Shown here piece after piece: positions 8,912-17,959 of a stretch of DNA of 64,000 nt. The stretch is from Hyphomicrobiales bacterium (GTDB lineage: Bacteria > Pseudomonadota > Alphaproteobacteria > Rhizobiales > Rhizobiaceae). The stretch spans positions 1 through 64,000 of the forward strand of contig UBJR01000003.1 of assembly GCA_900465675.1 (NCBI GenBank), in the 5' to 3' direction. The notes under the pieces are model-generated. The model searched no databases, had not been told where the DNA came from, and saw only the letters and a list, made by a program, of their open reading frames with translations. Each line of letters starts with the position of its first letter. Positions within the stretch are counted from its first letter, which is position 1. Position numbers and translations under genes: made by a program.

Positions 8912-9295
8912 TCAGTGCGGTGCGCCGAACTCGACGAGTTTCTGCGTCACCCGGCGGGTATCGTAAGGCTTCGGGAAGAATACGCCGCGCACCGGAATGA
9001 CCACTTCCTCTTCGCGGATATGGCCAGAGGTGATGATGATTTCGATCGGCGGCCAGCGATCGCGGATCGCGGCGGCCAGCATCATTCCGTCGATGCTTCC
9101 CGGCATGTCGATATCGGTGAAGACGATACGGATATCACTGCGCGCTTCCAGAATGCGCACCGCTTCCTCCGCATCGGCGGCGCCGATCGCCTCGAAACCG
9201 GCGTCTTCCACAAGGTCGATGGCCATCATCCGCTGCAGCGGCTCGTCTTCGACAACGAGAACGTGTAGTCTCGTGTCTGTGTGATCATCTCCCAT
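8912..9295 (-). CDS. Single-domain response regulator (CheY-like receiver)
   Basis: A 127-residue receiver domain with no output domain. Acidic pair Glu16/Asp17 (VVEDEP), phospho-acceptor Asp61 (FTDIDMPGS), the Ser/Thr switch in IITSGH and the conserved Lys in FFPKPY are all present. Its start lies 3 bases after the stop of the upstream HWE histidine kinase on the same strand, so the kinase is the obvious phosphodonor. With no DNA-binding or enzymatic output it must act by protein contact or as a phosphate sink or relay. Confidence 0.92.
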   Translation of the reverse strand: MGDDHTDTRLHVLVVEDEPLQRMMAIDLVEDAGFEAIGAADAEEAVRILEARSDIRIVFTDIDMPGSIDGMMLAAAIRDRWPPIEIIITSGHIREEEVVIPVRGVFFPKPYDTRRVTQKLVEFGAPH

Positions 9296-9298
9296 AAC

Positions 9299-11305
9299 TC
9301 AGTCGCTCCTTTGCATTTGCGAGAGCGACGCGGACATTTTGACCGAGTAGCCATCCGGGCTGTAACTGGTTTCCGTCCCGCCGGACCCTATGAGGCCCAT
9401 TTTTATAAGCTTGGAACCGAAGCCCTTTTTGGTTGGTTCGAAGGCGGTCGGGCCGCCTTCTTCACGCCACGATAGGTGGAATGTAGCCTGTTCACCTCGA
9501 CCTTCAATGGTCCAGTGCACATAAGCTGCGCCGCCTTCGGCCGAAAGAGAACCGTATTTGACAGCGTTGGTGGCGAGCTCGTGCAGAAGCAGGGAAATCG
9601 ATAGCGAGCCCTTGGGGCCAACAGCGGTTTTCGGCCCGGCGATCGTGACACGATCGATGACGCCCAGCGATTCGATCGCCTTGACGACGAGGTCGTGGAC
9701 ATTGGCGCTCAGCCAGTTGTCCTGCAGCAGGATATCGTGGGCGCGGCTCAGCGCATGCAGGCGGCGCTCGAAATTCTCGACATGTTCCCGCTCGGCCACC
9801 GGTTTGAGGGTCTGGGTGGCAATGGCCTGGATCATCGCGAAGGTGTTCTTCAGTCGGTGATTGATCTCGCGGTTGAGAATATCCTGCTCGGCATCGGCCC
9901 TGACGCGGGCAATGGCGAGCTGAATGCGGTCGCCGAAGCTGCGGACGAAGGCGAGCTCCTCGTTCGACCAGTCGTAGGGGTGGTTATGATGAACGAAAAC
10001 CACCAGGCTGAAATGTCCGTGGTCAAAGATCGGCACATTGACTAGGACCCGGATATCCAGATCCAGGAGCGCTGTGGCGTGATCGCTGGTTCGGGGATCC
10101 GACCTGACATCCTCGATGATCACGGTGTCACCAAGTTTCAGATCGTCGATAAAATTTCCGTAATCGCGGAAACTATGGATGCCTGCAAGCGAGGCTATGC
10201 CGGGTGCCTGCCATTCCGGTTGCACCGACACTGTCTCATTGCCTGCATCCACCAGACCGAAGCCGGCCCGCGTGGCATCCAGCGCCTTGGCCATCAGGTC
10301 TGCTGCGGCGATTGCCATCGATTCGATATCGTCGAGATTTCTCAGCCGGTCGCCAAGATCGAGCAGGGCCTGCGCGCGGGCGCTGGCGCGCTTCTCGGCG
10401 GTGACGTCCTGGACGGTTCCGCGAAGAGCAATCGGTTTGCCGTCCGCGTCGGTCGTGAAGGCGGCATGCCGCGATATCCAGCGCACGCTTCGATGCTTGG
10501 TGCTGATACGGTATTCCACATCCAGCAGCGCCGTGCCGTCCATCCGAGTCGAGGCACTCGTCTTGACGGACTGGTCGTCGGGAATCACCATGTCTTCGAA
10601 TGTCGAAGCCGGATAGCTTTCGGCGATCGGCACGTCGAAGATCCTGCAGAATTCAGGTGACACGCGCATCTGGCTTGTGGCGATATCGAGATCGAACGTT
10701 CCGATACGGCCGGCTTCCTGCGCCGCCATGTTCTTGTTCACGGACGAGCGCATCGCCGAGCTGATGCTTTTCTGGCGGCGGAAGAGTTCGTCCTTGCGGC
10801 TCGAAATGCGCCGTGCCTCCAGCAGCGCCACCACCTGCCGGGAGAGTGCCTGGAGGATCTTCAGCTGATCCGGGGCCAAGCCTTCAGGGCGTGGAACCGT
10901 GTCGATGACGCAGAGCGTGCCGATGATCGTACCGTCAGCGGTCACCAGCGGTGCTCCGGCGTAGAAACGAATACCGGGCGGTGCTGTCACCAGCACATTG
11001 TCCCTGGTTCGCTCGTCTTTCGTCAGATCGGGGATAATGAGCGGCTGGGGACTCGATAGCGCATGAGCGCAGACGGACTGGTCGATCGGCGTCTCGCAGC
11101 TTTCAAGTCCGACTGCCGCCTTGAACCATTGCCGGTCGATCTCGACGAGGCTGATCAGCGCTACGGGCGTATGGCAAACCGAGGAGGCAACGAAGACAAT
11201 GTCGTCGAATTCCGGTTCCGGAGCCGTGTCGAGAATGTCGAAGGCTTCAAGCACATCAAGTCGCTTCTGATTTTCGGCATGGTGTCGATCGGGTATCGGC
11301 GGCAC
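9299..11305 (-). CDS. GAF-PAS-GAF sensor histidine kinase of the HWE family
   Basis: A 668-residue soluble kinase with no transmembrane segment. Domain order: GAF (about 20-165, including ALISLVEIDRQWFKA and GTLCVIDT), PAS/PAC (about 195-310, ending VRWISRHAAFTTD and GTVQDVTAEKRA), second GAF (about 325-465), then the HWE phosphoacceptor box INHRLKNTFAMIQAIA with His483 and an ATPase domain with HELATNAVKYG, the HWE-diagnostic Trp-x-Glu (LSWREEGG) and a GFGSKLI G-box. HWE kinases in rhizobia are often light or general-stress sensors, but no LOV Cys motif (NCRFL type) is seen in the PAS, so the signal is open. Co-transcribed with the receiver gene. Confidence 0.92.
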   Translation of the reverse strand: MPPIPDRHHAENQKRLDVLEAFDILDTAPEPEFDDIVFVASSVCHTPVALISLVEIDRQWFKAAVGLESCETPIDQSVCAHALSSPQPLIIPDLTKDERTRDNVLVTAPPGIRFYAGAPLVTADGTIIGTLCVIDTVPRPEGLAPDQLKILQALSRQVVALLEARRISSRKDELFRRQKSISSAMRSSVNKNMAAQEAGRIGTFDLDIATSQMRVSPEFCRIFDVPIAESYPASTFEDMVIPDDQSVKTSASTRMDGTALLDVEYRISTKHRSVRWISRHAAFTTDADGKPIALRGTVQDVTAEKRASARAQALLDLGDRLRNLDDIESMAIAAADLMAKALDATRAGFGLVDAGNETVSVQPEWQAPGIASLAGIHSFRDYGNFIDDLKLGDTVIIEDVRSDPRTSDHATALLDLDIRVLVNVPIFDHGHFSLVVFVHHNHPYDWSNEELAFVRSFGDRIQLAIARVRADAEQDILNREINHRLKNTFAMIQAIATQTLKPVAEREHVENFERRLHALSRAHDILLQDNWLSANVHDLVVKAIESLGVIDRVTIAGPKTAVGPKGSLSISLLLHELATNAVKYGSLSAEGGAAYVHWTIEGRGEQATFHLSWREEGGPTAFEPTKKGFGSKLIKMGLIGSGGTETSYSPDGYSVKMSASLSQMQRSD

Positions 11306-11627
11306 AGAATTCCCAGGTCCTATGTGGCTGTTTCAATTCTTGAATGTAGGCGGGTGGCGGAATTTTCTAGCGGAAACATCCGAGAGTCCAAAAAAGATCT
11401 TTGGCCTCGATAGATTGCTACTCAATGGAAGTGAGCCGGAACGAGCGCCCGGCATTAAGGACAACGAATGCCTGACCGGCTTTCGCATTTTGATTGGACG
11501 CCAGCCGCTGGGTGCAAACCACAATATCGACTGATGCAGCCAGCGTCCGGGTCAGCAAACGGCTGAACCTCGCAATTGTTCCGGCGGCTTTCGCCGATTT
11601 CCGGATTTTGGCAGCAATGCTGCGCGA
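11306..11627. other. Intergenic region, 322 bases
   Basis: Lies between the 5' end of the HWE kinase gene and the 3' end of the LacI gene, both on the minus strand. It must hold the kinase promoter. I see no convincing ORF, RNA or strong hairpin in it; short reading frames here have no domain and no ribosome site. Confidence 0.5.
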
Positions 11628-12659
11628 TTATCGCCTCTGCCAGTTCTTCGGTGGCGATGACACGGAGTTGCGCACGACGAGATCCGGGCGCAGCAGGATT
11701 TCCGTCTCGGAGGGCTGGCCGTCGCCCAAGAGTTCGAGCAGCAGCGCCATCGCCTGCTTGCCGATCGCCGTTCGCGGCTGGCGGATGGTGGTCAGCGACG
11801 GGCTCATGAACACGGCCTGCGGCACGTCGTCGAAACCGGTCACCGAGAAGTCGCGCGGGATATCGTAGCCGCGCGCATTGAGGCCGATCATCACACCGAT
11901 CGCCGTCTGGTCGTTGACGCACATGAAGGCCGTCGGCAGCGTATCGCGCATGAACAGCTGCTCGACAGCATGACGGCCGCTTTCTATCGTGCCGTCGCCT
12001 TCGAGAACGATGCGCGTTTCCTTCGGCACGCCTGCAGCGTCCAACCCTGCTTCATAGCCCTCGCGGCGGCGCGTGTAGGCAAGGCGGGTGCGGGAATCGC
12101 CGATGAAGGCGATCTTGCGGTGGCCCTCGGCCAGCAGGAGATCGACAGCCTTGCGCGCACCTTCGGTATCATCGACGCCGACATAGGGAATGCCGCCATT
12201 GAAGACAGGTTCGAAGACGCCGACGCTCGGCGGCAGCCGGGCGGTCATCGTCTGGTGGCCGAAGGGCAGGATGCCGGTGAACAGGATGAGACCTGCCGCC
12301 TGGTTCGAATTGAAGAACTTCAGATATTCGAGGCCGCGCTGGGCGTCGTTCTGCGTATGGCCGATCAGCACCCCGTAGCCATGGGCGCGCGCCTCGTTTT
12401 CAAGGCCGACGAGAATGTTGGAGAAATTCGGGTCGCCGATATCGGGCGCCACCACCAGAATCATGTTCGACCGGCCGAGGCGCAGGCTGCGCGCCATGGC
12501 ATTCGTCGTATAGCCGGTGATGGCGATTGCCTGGTTGACCTTCAGGCGCGTCGAGTTCGCAACCTTCTCAGGCATATGGATCGCGCGCGATACGGTCGCG
12601 ATGGAAACCTCGGCAATCCGGGCGACGTCTTCGATCGTTGCGGGCGTGGAATTCGACAC
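11628..12659 (-). CDS. LacI-family repressor of the divergent sugar ABC locus
   Basis: A 343-residue LacI/GalR protein. HTH at residues 8-30 (IEDVARIAEVSIATVSRAI), hinge helix with NAMARSLRLGRS, then the sugar-binding-like effector domain ending RPDLVVRNSVSSP. It is divergent from the ABC transporter operon, and a pair of LacI-type operators (12751-12789) lies between them. By family precedent it represses transport and catabolic genes until the sugar or a metabolite binds. The third matching palindrome at 16680-16689 suggests it also controls the isomerase/dehydrogenase unit. Confidence 0.9.
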   Translation of the reverse strand: MSNSTPATIEDVARIAEVSIATVSRAIHMPEKVANSTRLKVNQAIAITGYTTNAMARSLRLGRSNMILVVAPDIGDPNFSNILVGLENEARAHGYGVLIGHTQNDAQRGLEYLKFFNSNQAAGLILFTGILPFGHQTMTARLPPSVGVFEPVFNGGIPYVGVDDTEGARKAVDLLLAEGHRKIAFIGDSRTRLAYTRRREGYEAGLDAAGVPKETRIVLEGDGTIESGRHAVEQLFMRDTLPTAFMCVNDQTAIGVMIGLNARGYDIPRDFSVTGFDDVPQAVFMSPSLTTIRQPRTAIGKQAMALLLELLGDGQPSETEILLRPDLVVRNSVSSPPKNWQRR

Positions 12660-12750
12660 TGGGGGCTCGCCATAGGCTGTCTTCGCCGCGACACTACACA
12701 GACTTGCCGACAGGTCAAAGGCAGCCAGTCACAGATCTGTGTAAATCAAT

Positions 12751-12789
12751 GATGTAAACCTTTACATCCCATATGTAAAGGTTTACATC
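12751..12789. promoter_or_regulatory. Tandem LacI-family operators in a 39-base palindrome
   Basis: Perfect 17-base arms (12751-12767 and 12773-12789) around CCCAT. Each arm is itself a palindrome, ATGTAAACCTTTACAT and ATGTAAAGGTTTACAT, i.e. two 16-base LacI-type sites with centres 21 bases apart, two helical turns. They lie between the divergent lacI and ABC genes. Confidence 0.75.
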
Positions 12790-12820
12790 ATTCTCAAGCG
12801 GTGGGGAGCCGCAGGAGGAA

Positions 12821-14347
12821 ATGATGGTTGTGGAGCCTGCAGAGGCCGCGCCTTTGGTGCTGTCCGCGAAGCGAATTTGCAAATCCTTCAATGGGGTACA
12901 GGTTCTCTTCAGCGTCAACTTCGATCTGCGCGCCGGCGAAGTCCATGCGCTGATGGGCGAGAATGGCGCGGGCAAGTCCACCCTCGTCAAAGTTCTTTCC
13001 GGTTTCGAGCAGCCGACTTCAGGCGAGATCCTTCTCGACGGTCAGCCGATCGTGCTGCCGCCCAATGGCGGCGCCGAGGCGCTCGGCATTGTCATCATTC
13101 ACCAGGAATTCAATCTCGCCGACCATTTGACGGTCACCGAAAGCCTGTTTCTCGGCCGTGAAGTGACGCATTTCGGTGTGCTTGACCGGCGCTACATGCG
13201 CAAGGAAACGCGCCGTGTGCTCGATATGCTCGGTTCGCATGTCGATGAAGACGCGCTGATCAGCACGCTGTCGATCGCCGACAAGCAGATGGTCGAGATC
13301 GCCAAGGCGATCAGCCGCGATGCGCGCGTGGTGTTCATGGACGAGCCGACGGCGGTTCTGTCGCGCGAAGAAACCAACATTCTCTTCGAGCAAGTCCGCA
13401 AGCTGCGCGACAAGGGGACGAGCTTCGTGTTCGTCTCGCACAAGCTCGACGAAGTCATGGAGTTGACCGACCGGGTCACGGTTCTGCGTGACGGGCAGTG
13501 GGTCAAGACGGCGCCGACCTCTATTCTCGATGGGGAATCCATTGCGCAGCTGATGGTCGGCCGTGAGCTTTCCAGTCTCTACCCGACCAAGGTCGAGCCC
13601 AATGTCGATGAAGAAGTGGTGCTGAGCGTCAGCGGCGTTTCGACCGGTTACGTGCAGGATGCCAGTTTCGAGGTTCGCAAGGGCGAAGTCATCGGTTTCT
13701 CGGGCCTGATCGGCTCCGGGCGGACCGAGTTAATGGAAGCGATCGCCGGACTGCGTTCGCGCGTTTCCGGCGATGTCGTGATCAAGGGGCAAGAGGTTGC
13801 GTCTGGCGACGTGCATGCCGCCAATCGCGCCGGCCTTGCTTATATGACCAAGGACCGCAAGTCGAAGGGTCTGCTGCTGCGCTCCAACATGGTGACGAAC
13901 CTGACGCTGCAGTCGCTTGGACAGCATGTGGCCCACGGTTATCTCAGCCCCAACAGCGAGGCTGCGGCGCTGGCCAAGGCAAAGCGCCGTTTCGATATCC
14001 GTGTACGCGACGCCAATATCGTTGCCGGCCGCATGTCGGGCGGCAACCAGCAGAAGCTGCTGCTCGCCAAGGTGATGGAGACCGAGCCCGACATCATCAT
14101 CATCGACGAGCCGACGCGCGGTATCGATGTCGGCACCAAGCAGCAGATTTATCATTTCATTTCGGCGCTGGCCCGCGATGGCCGGTCGATCATTGTCGTC
14201 TCGTCGGAAATGCCGGAGGTTATCGGCCTCTGCACCCGGGTCTGTGTGATGCGCGAGGGGCGCATTGTCGGCGTGCTGGAGGGCGACGAAATCTCCGAAC
14301 AGGAAATCATGCGATATGCCGCGGGCCTGAAGAGGAAGGCCGCCTGA
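12821..14347 (+). CDS. Ribose/xylose-type sugar ABC transporter ATP-binding protein
   Basis: A 508-residue double ATPase of the RbsA/XylG/MglA type. First domain: Walker A GENGAGKST, signature region LSIADKQMVEIAKAI (degenerate LSGGQ, typical of this family), Walker B VVFMDEPTAVL. Second domain: GLIGSGRTE in place of Walker A (usual degenerate form), MSGGNQQKLLLAK signature and IIIIDEPTRGIDVG. AGGAGG at 12813-12818 favours the second ATG at 12824 as the true start. First gene of the ATPase-permease-binding protein operon controlled by the LacI operators just upstream. Confidence 0.94.
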   Translation: MMVVEPAEAAPLVLSAKRICKSFNGVQVLFSVNFDLRAGEVHALMGENGAGKSTLVKVLSGFEQPTSGEILLDGQPIVLPPNGGAEALGIVIIHQEFNLADHLTVTESLFLGREVTHFGVLDRRYMRKETRRVLDMLGSHVDEDALISTLSIADKQMVEIAKAISRDARVVFMDEPTAVLSREETNILFEQVRKLRDKGTSFVFVSHKLDEVMELTDRVTVLRDGQWVKTAPTSILDGESIAQLMVGRELSSLYPTKVEPNVDEEVVLSVSGVSTGYVQDASFEVRKGEVIGFSGLIGSGRTELMEAIAGLRSRVSGDVVIKGQEVASGDVHAANRAGLAYMTKDRKSKGLLLRSNMVTNLTLQSLGQHVAHGYLSPNSEAAALAKAKRRFDIRVRDANIVAGRMSGGNQQKLLLAKVMETEPDIIIIDEPTRGIDVGTKQQIYHFISALARDGRSIIVVSSEMPEVIGLCTRVCVMREGRIVGVLEGDEISEQEIMRYAAGLKRKAA

Positions 14348-14427
14348 CAATCCGGCAGGCGCCGCTTCGGCACGCGTTTCAACGATAAGATACCCACAGG
14401 GTTTGGGTCGGGAGGTTGGTTTTGACA

Positions 14428-15432
14428 ATGAGCATCAACGAGGAGACCAGAGAGATCCGGCGCCGCTCCTGGCGGGACGTCGATCTGCGCGCCGTGGCAC
14501 CGTTCGCCGCGCTTTTCCTGCTTTTGATCGTCGGCGCCCTGGTCAATCCGAATTTCATCGGCATCACCAATCTTGCCAATGTCGCGACGCGCTGTGCGTT
14601 CATCGCGATCATCGCAGTCGGTGCCACCTTCGTCATTTCCGCCGGTGACCTCGATCTGTCCGTCGGCTCGATGGTGGCCTTCGTCGCGAGTCTGATGATC
14701 CTTTTGCTCAATTCCGGCGTCATCGCCGATCCGACGATGATGCTTGTCGTCGCCGTCGTGTTCGCTGTCGTTGCGGGGGCGCTCTGCGGCTTGGCAAACG
14801 GTCTGATCACCACGATGGGCAAGATCGAGCCGTTCATTGCAACGCTCGGCACGATGGGCATCTATCGCGGCCTGACGACGTGGCTGTCGCAGGGCGGCGC
14901 CATCACGCTGCGCTCGCCTGAAATCCAGACGCTCTACCGTCCGGCCTATTTCGGCAGTTTCCTCGGCGTGCCGGTTCCGATCGTCGTCATTCTGGCGGTC
15001 ACCGCCGTTGCCGCCTTCATTCTCTACCGCACGCGCTACGGCCGCCATGTGGTTGCCGTCGGTTCGAACAGCGATGTCGCCCGCTACTCGGGTATCGCGG
15101 TCAACAAGGTGCGCACCATTGCCTTCGTCATCCAGGGGCTTTGCGTGGCGATCGCCGTTCTTCTTTACGTGCCACGTCTCGGTTCGACCTCGGCCACCAC
15201 CGGCATTCTCTGGGAGCTGCAGGCAATCACGGCTGTCGTCGTCGGCGGTACGGCGCTGAAGGGTGGAGCAGGGCGCGTCTGGGGCACGATCTGCGGCGCC
15301 TTCATTCTCGAGCTCGTCGGCAACATCATGCTGCTGTCGAACTTCATCAGCGAATATCTCATCGGTGCGATCCAGGGTGCGATCATCATTATCGCCATGC
15401 TGGTGCAGCGCTCGCTGGTCCGGAAGGGATAA
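14428..15432 (+). CDS. Ribose-type sugar ABC transporter permease
   Basis: About 334 residues with 8-10 hydrophobic segments and the BPD_transp_2 family pattern (ISAGDLDLSVGSMVAFVAS, the conserved DLSVG motif; AVVVGGTALKGGAGRVWGT near the C-terminus). It forms the membrane channel with the preceding ATPase. Start uncertain: GGGAGG at 14410-14415 is best spaced for a TTG at 14422 (two codons upstream of the ATG at 14428). Same operon, 80 bases after the ATPase gene. Confidence 0.93.
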   Translation: MSINEETREIRRRSWRDVDLRAVAPFAALFLLLIVGALVNPNFIGITNLANVATRCAFIAIIAVGATFVISAGDLDLSVGSMVAFVASLMILLLNSGVIADPTMMLVVAVVFAVVAGALCGLANGLITTMGKIEPFIATLGTMGIYRGLTTWLSQGGAITLRSPEIQTLYRPAYFGSFLGVPVPIVVILAVTAVAAFILYRTRYGRHVVAVGSNSDVARYSGIAVNKVRTIAFVIQGLCVAIAVLLYVPRLGSTSATTGILWELQAITAVVVGGTALKGGAGRVWGTICGAFILELVGNIMLLSNFISEYLIGAIQGAIIIIAMLVQRSLVRKG

Positions 15433-15519
15433 CGGACCGCAACAGCCATTGGCCGGGCTCACAGGGCGTCCGGTTTACGGGTAGGAAAGTCCCTGAAGTT
15501 ATGTTGGGAGGAGAATAGC

Positions 15520-16467
15520 ATGCGCAAACTCATGTTGGGTCTTGCGGTTGCGGCCGTCGCAGTGGCGGGTTCCGCATACGCACAGGACAAGAAGTTCACC
15601 ATCGGCGTGTCCATTCCGGCCGCAGACCACGGCTGGACCTCTGGTGTGGTGTTCCATGCCGAACGCGTCGCCAAGAAGCTGATGGAAGAGCATCCTGGCC
15701 TGAACGTCATCGTCAAGACCTCGCCGGACGCTGCCAGCCAGGCAAACGCCGTGCAGGACCTTGATACGCAGGGCATCGACGCCCTCGTCATCCTGCCGTC
15801 GGATCCGGATCCGCTGGTCAACGCCATCAAGGAAGTCAAGGGCAAGGGCAAGTATGTCGCTCTCGTCGACCGTGCTCCTTCGACCAACGACGATTCCGTC
15901 CGCGACCTCTATGTTGCCGGTAACAACCCGGCGCTCGGCGAGGTCGCCGGCAAGTACATTGCCGCTCAGACGCCGGACGCACAGGTCGTCGTTATCCGCG
16001 GTCTGCCGATCCCGATCGATCAGCAGCGCCAGGATGGCTTCGACAAGGGCATTGCAGGCTCTAACGTCAAGGTTCTCGACCGCCAGTACGGCAACTGGAA
16101 CCGCGACGATGCCTTCAAGGTCATGCAGGACTACCTGACCAAGTACCAGAAGATCGACGTTGTATGGTGCCAGGACGACGACATGGCTGTCGGCGTTCTC
16201 CAGGCCATCGAGCAGGCCAAGCGCACCGACATCAAGTATGTCGTCGCCGGTGCAGGCTCCAAGGACATGATCAAGAAGGTCATGGACGGCGACAAGATGA
16301 TCCCGGTCGACGTTCTCTATCCGCCGGCAATGGTCGGTACGGCCATGGAACTGACGGCTGCTGGTCTCTACGATCAGGTTCCGGTTCGCGGCACCTTCGT
16401 TCTTGATGCGACGCTCGTCACCAAGGACAACGCCAAGGACTTCTACTTCCCGGATTCTCCGTTCTGA
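15520..16467 (+). CDS. Periplasmic sugar-binding protein of the ABC transporter
   Basis: A 315-residue RbsB/XylF-type binding protein. A classic signal peptide (LMLGLAVAAVAVAGSAYA) is cleaved before QDKKFTIG. The two-lobed type I fold is suggested by IGVSIPAADHGWTSGV and NAVQDLDTQGIDALVILPSD (family motif of ribose-like binders) and by DDDMAVGVLQAIEQA. A strong GGGAGGAG ribosome site is present. Substrate-specificity residues cannot be read with confidence; a pentose, hexose or cyclitol is possible. Ends the transporter operon, followed by a terminator. Confidence 0.93.
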   Translation: MRKLMLGLAVAAVAVAGSAYAQDKKFTIGVSIPAADHGWTSGVVFHAERVAKKLMEEHPGLNVIVKTSPDAASQANAVQDLDTQGIDALVILPSDPDPLVNAIKEVKGKGKYVALVDRAPSTNDDSVRDLYVAGNNPALGEVAGKYIAAQTPDAQVVVIRGLPIPIDQQRQDGFDKGIAGSNVKVLDRQYGNWNRDDAFKVMQDYLTKYQKIDVVWCQDDDMAVGVLQAIEQAKRTDIKYVVAGAGSKDMIKKVMDGDKMIPVDVLYPPAMVGTAMELTAAGLYDQVPVRGTFVLDATLVTKDNAKDFYFPDSPF

Positions 16468-16481
16468 TCATTCGCCTTCAG

Positions 16482-16514
16482 ATGCGCCCATTCGCAAGGA
16501 TGGGCGCATTTTTC
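16482..16514 (+). terminator. Rho-independent terminator after the ABC operon
   Basis: 10-base perfect stem ATGCGCCCAT/ATGGGCGCAT with an 8-base loop followed by TTTTT, 14 bases past the binding-protein stop. Confidence 0.88.
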
Positions 16515-16678
16515 ATGTTCCGATTTCGCATGCGGACGAATTTGCGGCACGTACCTCTTGCAGCTGCCGGTGAGGCGTGTTTAGTTCGCTCACCATTTGA
16601 CTTCCGGCTATCCAGCCACATTTGCCGCAAGTGCGTGGAGGCGCCTTGCTCCCGCCAAAATGCGTGTGACAGATTATC

Positions 16679-16690
16679 ATAAACGTTTAC
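16679..16690. promoter_or_regulatory. Candidate LacI operator before the isomerase gene
   Basis: ATAAACGTTTAC contains the perfect 10-base palindrome TAAACGTTTA (16680-16689) with a central CG. It shares the TAAAC/TTTAC half-sites of the operators at 12751-12789 and lies 28 bases upstream of the isomerase start. Confidence 0.55.
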
Positions 16691-16717
16691 GGTCGCTAAT
16701 CAGGGAGGATTTCTGAC

Positions 16718-17770
16718 ATGAAGACGATCAAGGGGCCGGGCCTGTTCCTCGGCCAGTTCGCAGGCGATACAGCGCCTTTCAACTCATGGGATGCGATCAC
16801 CAAATGGGCGGCCGATACCGGTTATAAGGGCGTCCAGGTTCCGACCTGGGCAAGCCAGCTCATCGACCTCAAGAAGGCCGCATCCTCCAAGGATTACTGC
16901 GACGAGTTTGCCGGTGTGGCGCGCCAGAACGGCGTCGAGATCACCGAGCTTTCGACGCATCTGCAGGGCCAGCTGGTTGCCGTTCACCCGGCCTATGACG
17001 AAGCCTTCGATGGCTTTGCGGCGCCTGAAGTGCGCGGCAATCCGAAGGCACGCCAGGCATGGGCTGTCGAGCAGGTAAAGATGGCGCTGACGGCGTCCAA
17101 GCATCTTGGCATCAAGGCGCATGCGACCTTCTCGGGCGCGCTGGCCTGGCCGTTCATCTATCCGTGGCCGCAGCGCCCGGCCGGTCTGGTCGAAACCGCT
17201 TTCGACGAACTCGCCAAGCGCTGGACGCCGATCCTCGATCATGCCGATTCCTGCGGCGTCGATGTCTGCTACGAAATCCATCCGGGCGAAGACCTGCATG
17301 ATGGCGTCACCTTCGAGATGTTCCTGGAGCGCGTGAAGAACCATCCGCGCGCCAACATGCTCTATGACCCGTCGCACTACGTCCTGCAGTGCCTGGACTA
17401 CCTTGAGAACATCGACATCTACAAAGACCGGATCAAGATGTTCCACGTCAAGGATGCCGAGTTCAATCCGACCGGGCGCCAGGGCGTCTATGGCGGCTAT
17501 CAGGGCTGGGTCGAGCGCGCGGGCCGCTTCCGTTCGCTGGGTGATGGCCAGGTCGATTTCGGCGCCGTCTTCTCGAAGATGACCGCCAACAATTTCGACG
17601 GCTGGGCCGTGGTCGAATGGGAATGCGCGCTGAAGCATCCGGAAGACGGTGCCCGCGAAGGCGCCGAATTCGTCAAGGCACATATCATCCGCGTCACCGA
17701 AAAGGCATTCGACGACTTTGCCGCGGGCGGCACAGATCAGGCCGCCAACCGGCGGATGCTGGGGATTTAA
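16718..17770 (+). CDS. Sugar phosphate isomerase/epimerase family protein (TIM barrel)
   Basis: A 350-residue protein of the xylose isomerase-like TIM-barrel (AP endonuclease 2) superfamily. Likely metal ligands are visible in CYEIHPGEDLHDG, NMLYDPSHYVLQ, MFHVKDAEF and AVVEWECAL. Its own ribosome site (GGGAGG) and operator mark a second transcription unit after the ABC terminator. Paired with a Gfo/Idh/MocA dehydrogenase, it resembles pathways in which a glycoside or cyclitol is oxidised to a keto-sugar and then isomerised or epimerised. The exact reaction is not known. Confidence 0.85.
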   Translation: MKTIKGPGLFLGQFAGDTAPFNSWDAITKWAADTGYKGVQVPTWASQLIDLKKAASSKDYCDEFAGVARQNGVEITELSTHLQGQLVAVHPAYDEAFDGFAAPEVRGNPKARQAWAVEQVKMALTASKHLGIKAHATFSGALAWPFIYPWPQRPAGLVETAFDELAKRWTPILDHADSCGVDVCYEIHPGEDLHDGVTFEMFLERVKNHPRANMLYDPSHYVLQCLDYLENIDIYKDRIKMFHVKDAEFNPTGRQGVYGGYQGWVERAGRFRSLGDGQVDFGAVFSKMTANNFDGWAVVEWECALKHPEDGAREGAEFVKAHIIRVTEKAFDDFAAGGTDQAANRRMLGI

Positions 17771-17780
17771 GCTTTGAAAC

Positions 17781-17937
17781 TCCCTTCTCCCCAGCGGGGA
17801 GAAGATGCCCGTCAGGGCAGATGAGGGGGGTGAGGAGCGTCAGCGACGAATGCCTTGAGCGGGAAGCGAAAGGCGTTTCGCGGGTAGCCCCCTCATCCGA
17901 CCCTCCGGGCCACCTTCTCCCCGCTGGGGAGAAGGGG
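17781..17937. repeat. RIME-like palindromic intergenic repeat, copy B
   Basis: Two inverted units: CTTCTCCCCAGCGGGGAGAAG...GATGAGGGGGG (17784-17830) and CCCCCTCATCCGACC...CTTCTCCCCGCTGGGGAGAAG (17888-17937). They belong to the same family as copy A at 7354-7482, but the order of half-elements is reversed: here the CTTCTCCCC hairpins are outside and the CTCATC arms inside. The linker is about 57 bases. It sits between two co-directional genes. Confidence 0.8.
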
Positions 17938-17959
17938 AAATACTTTCGAGGAGGACACA

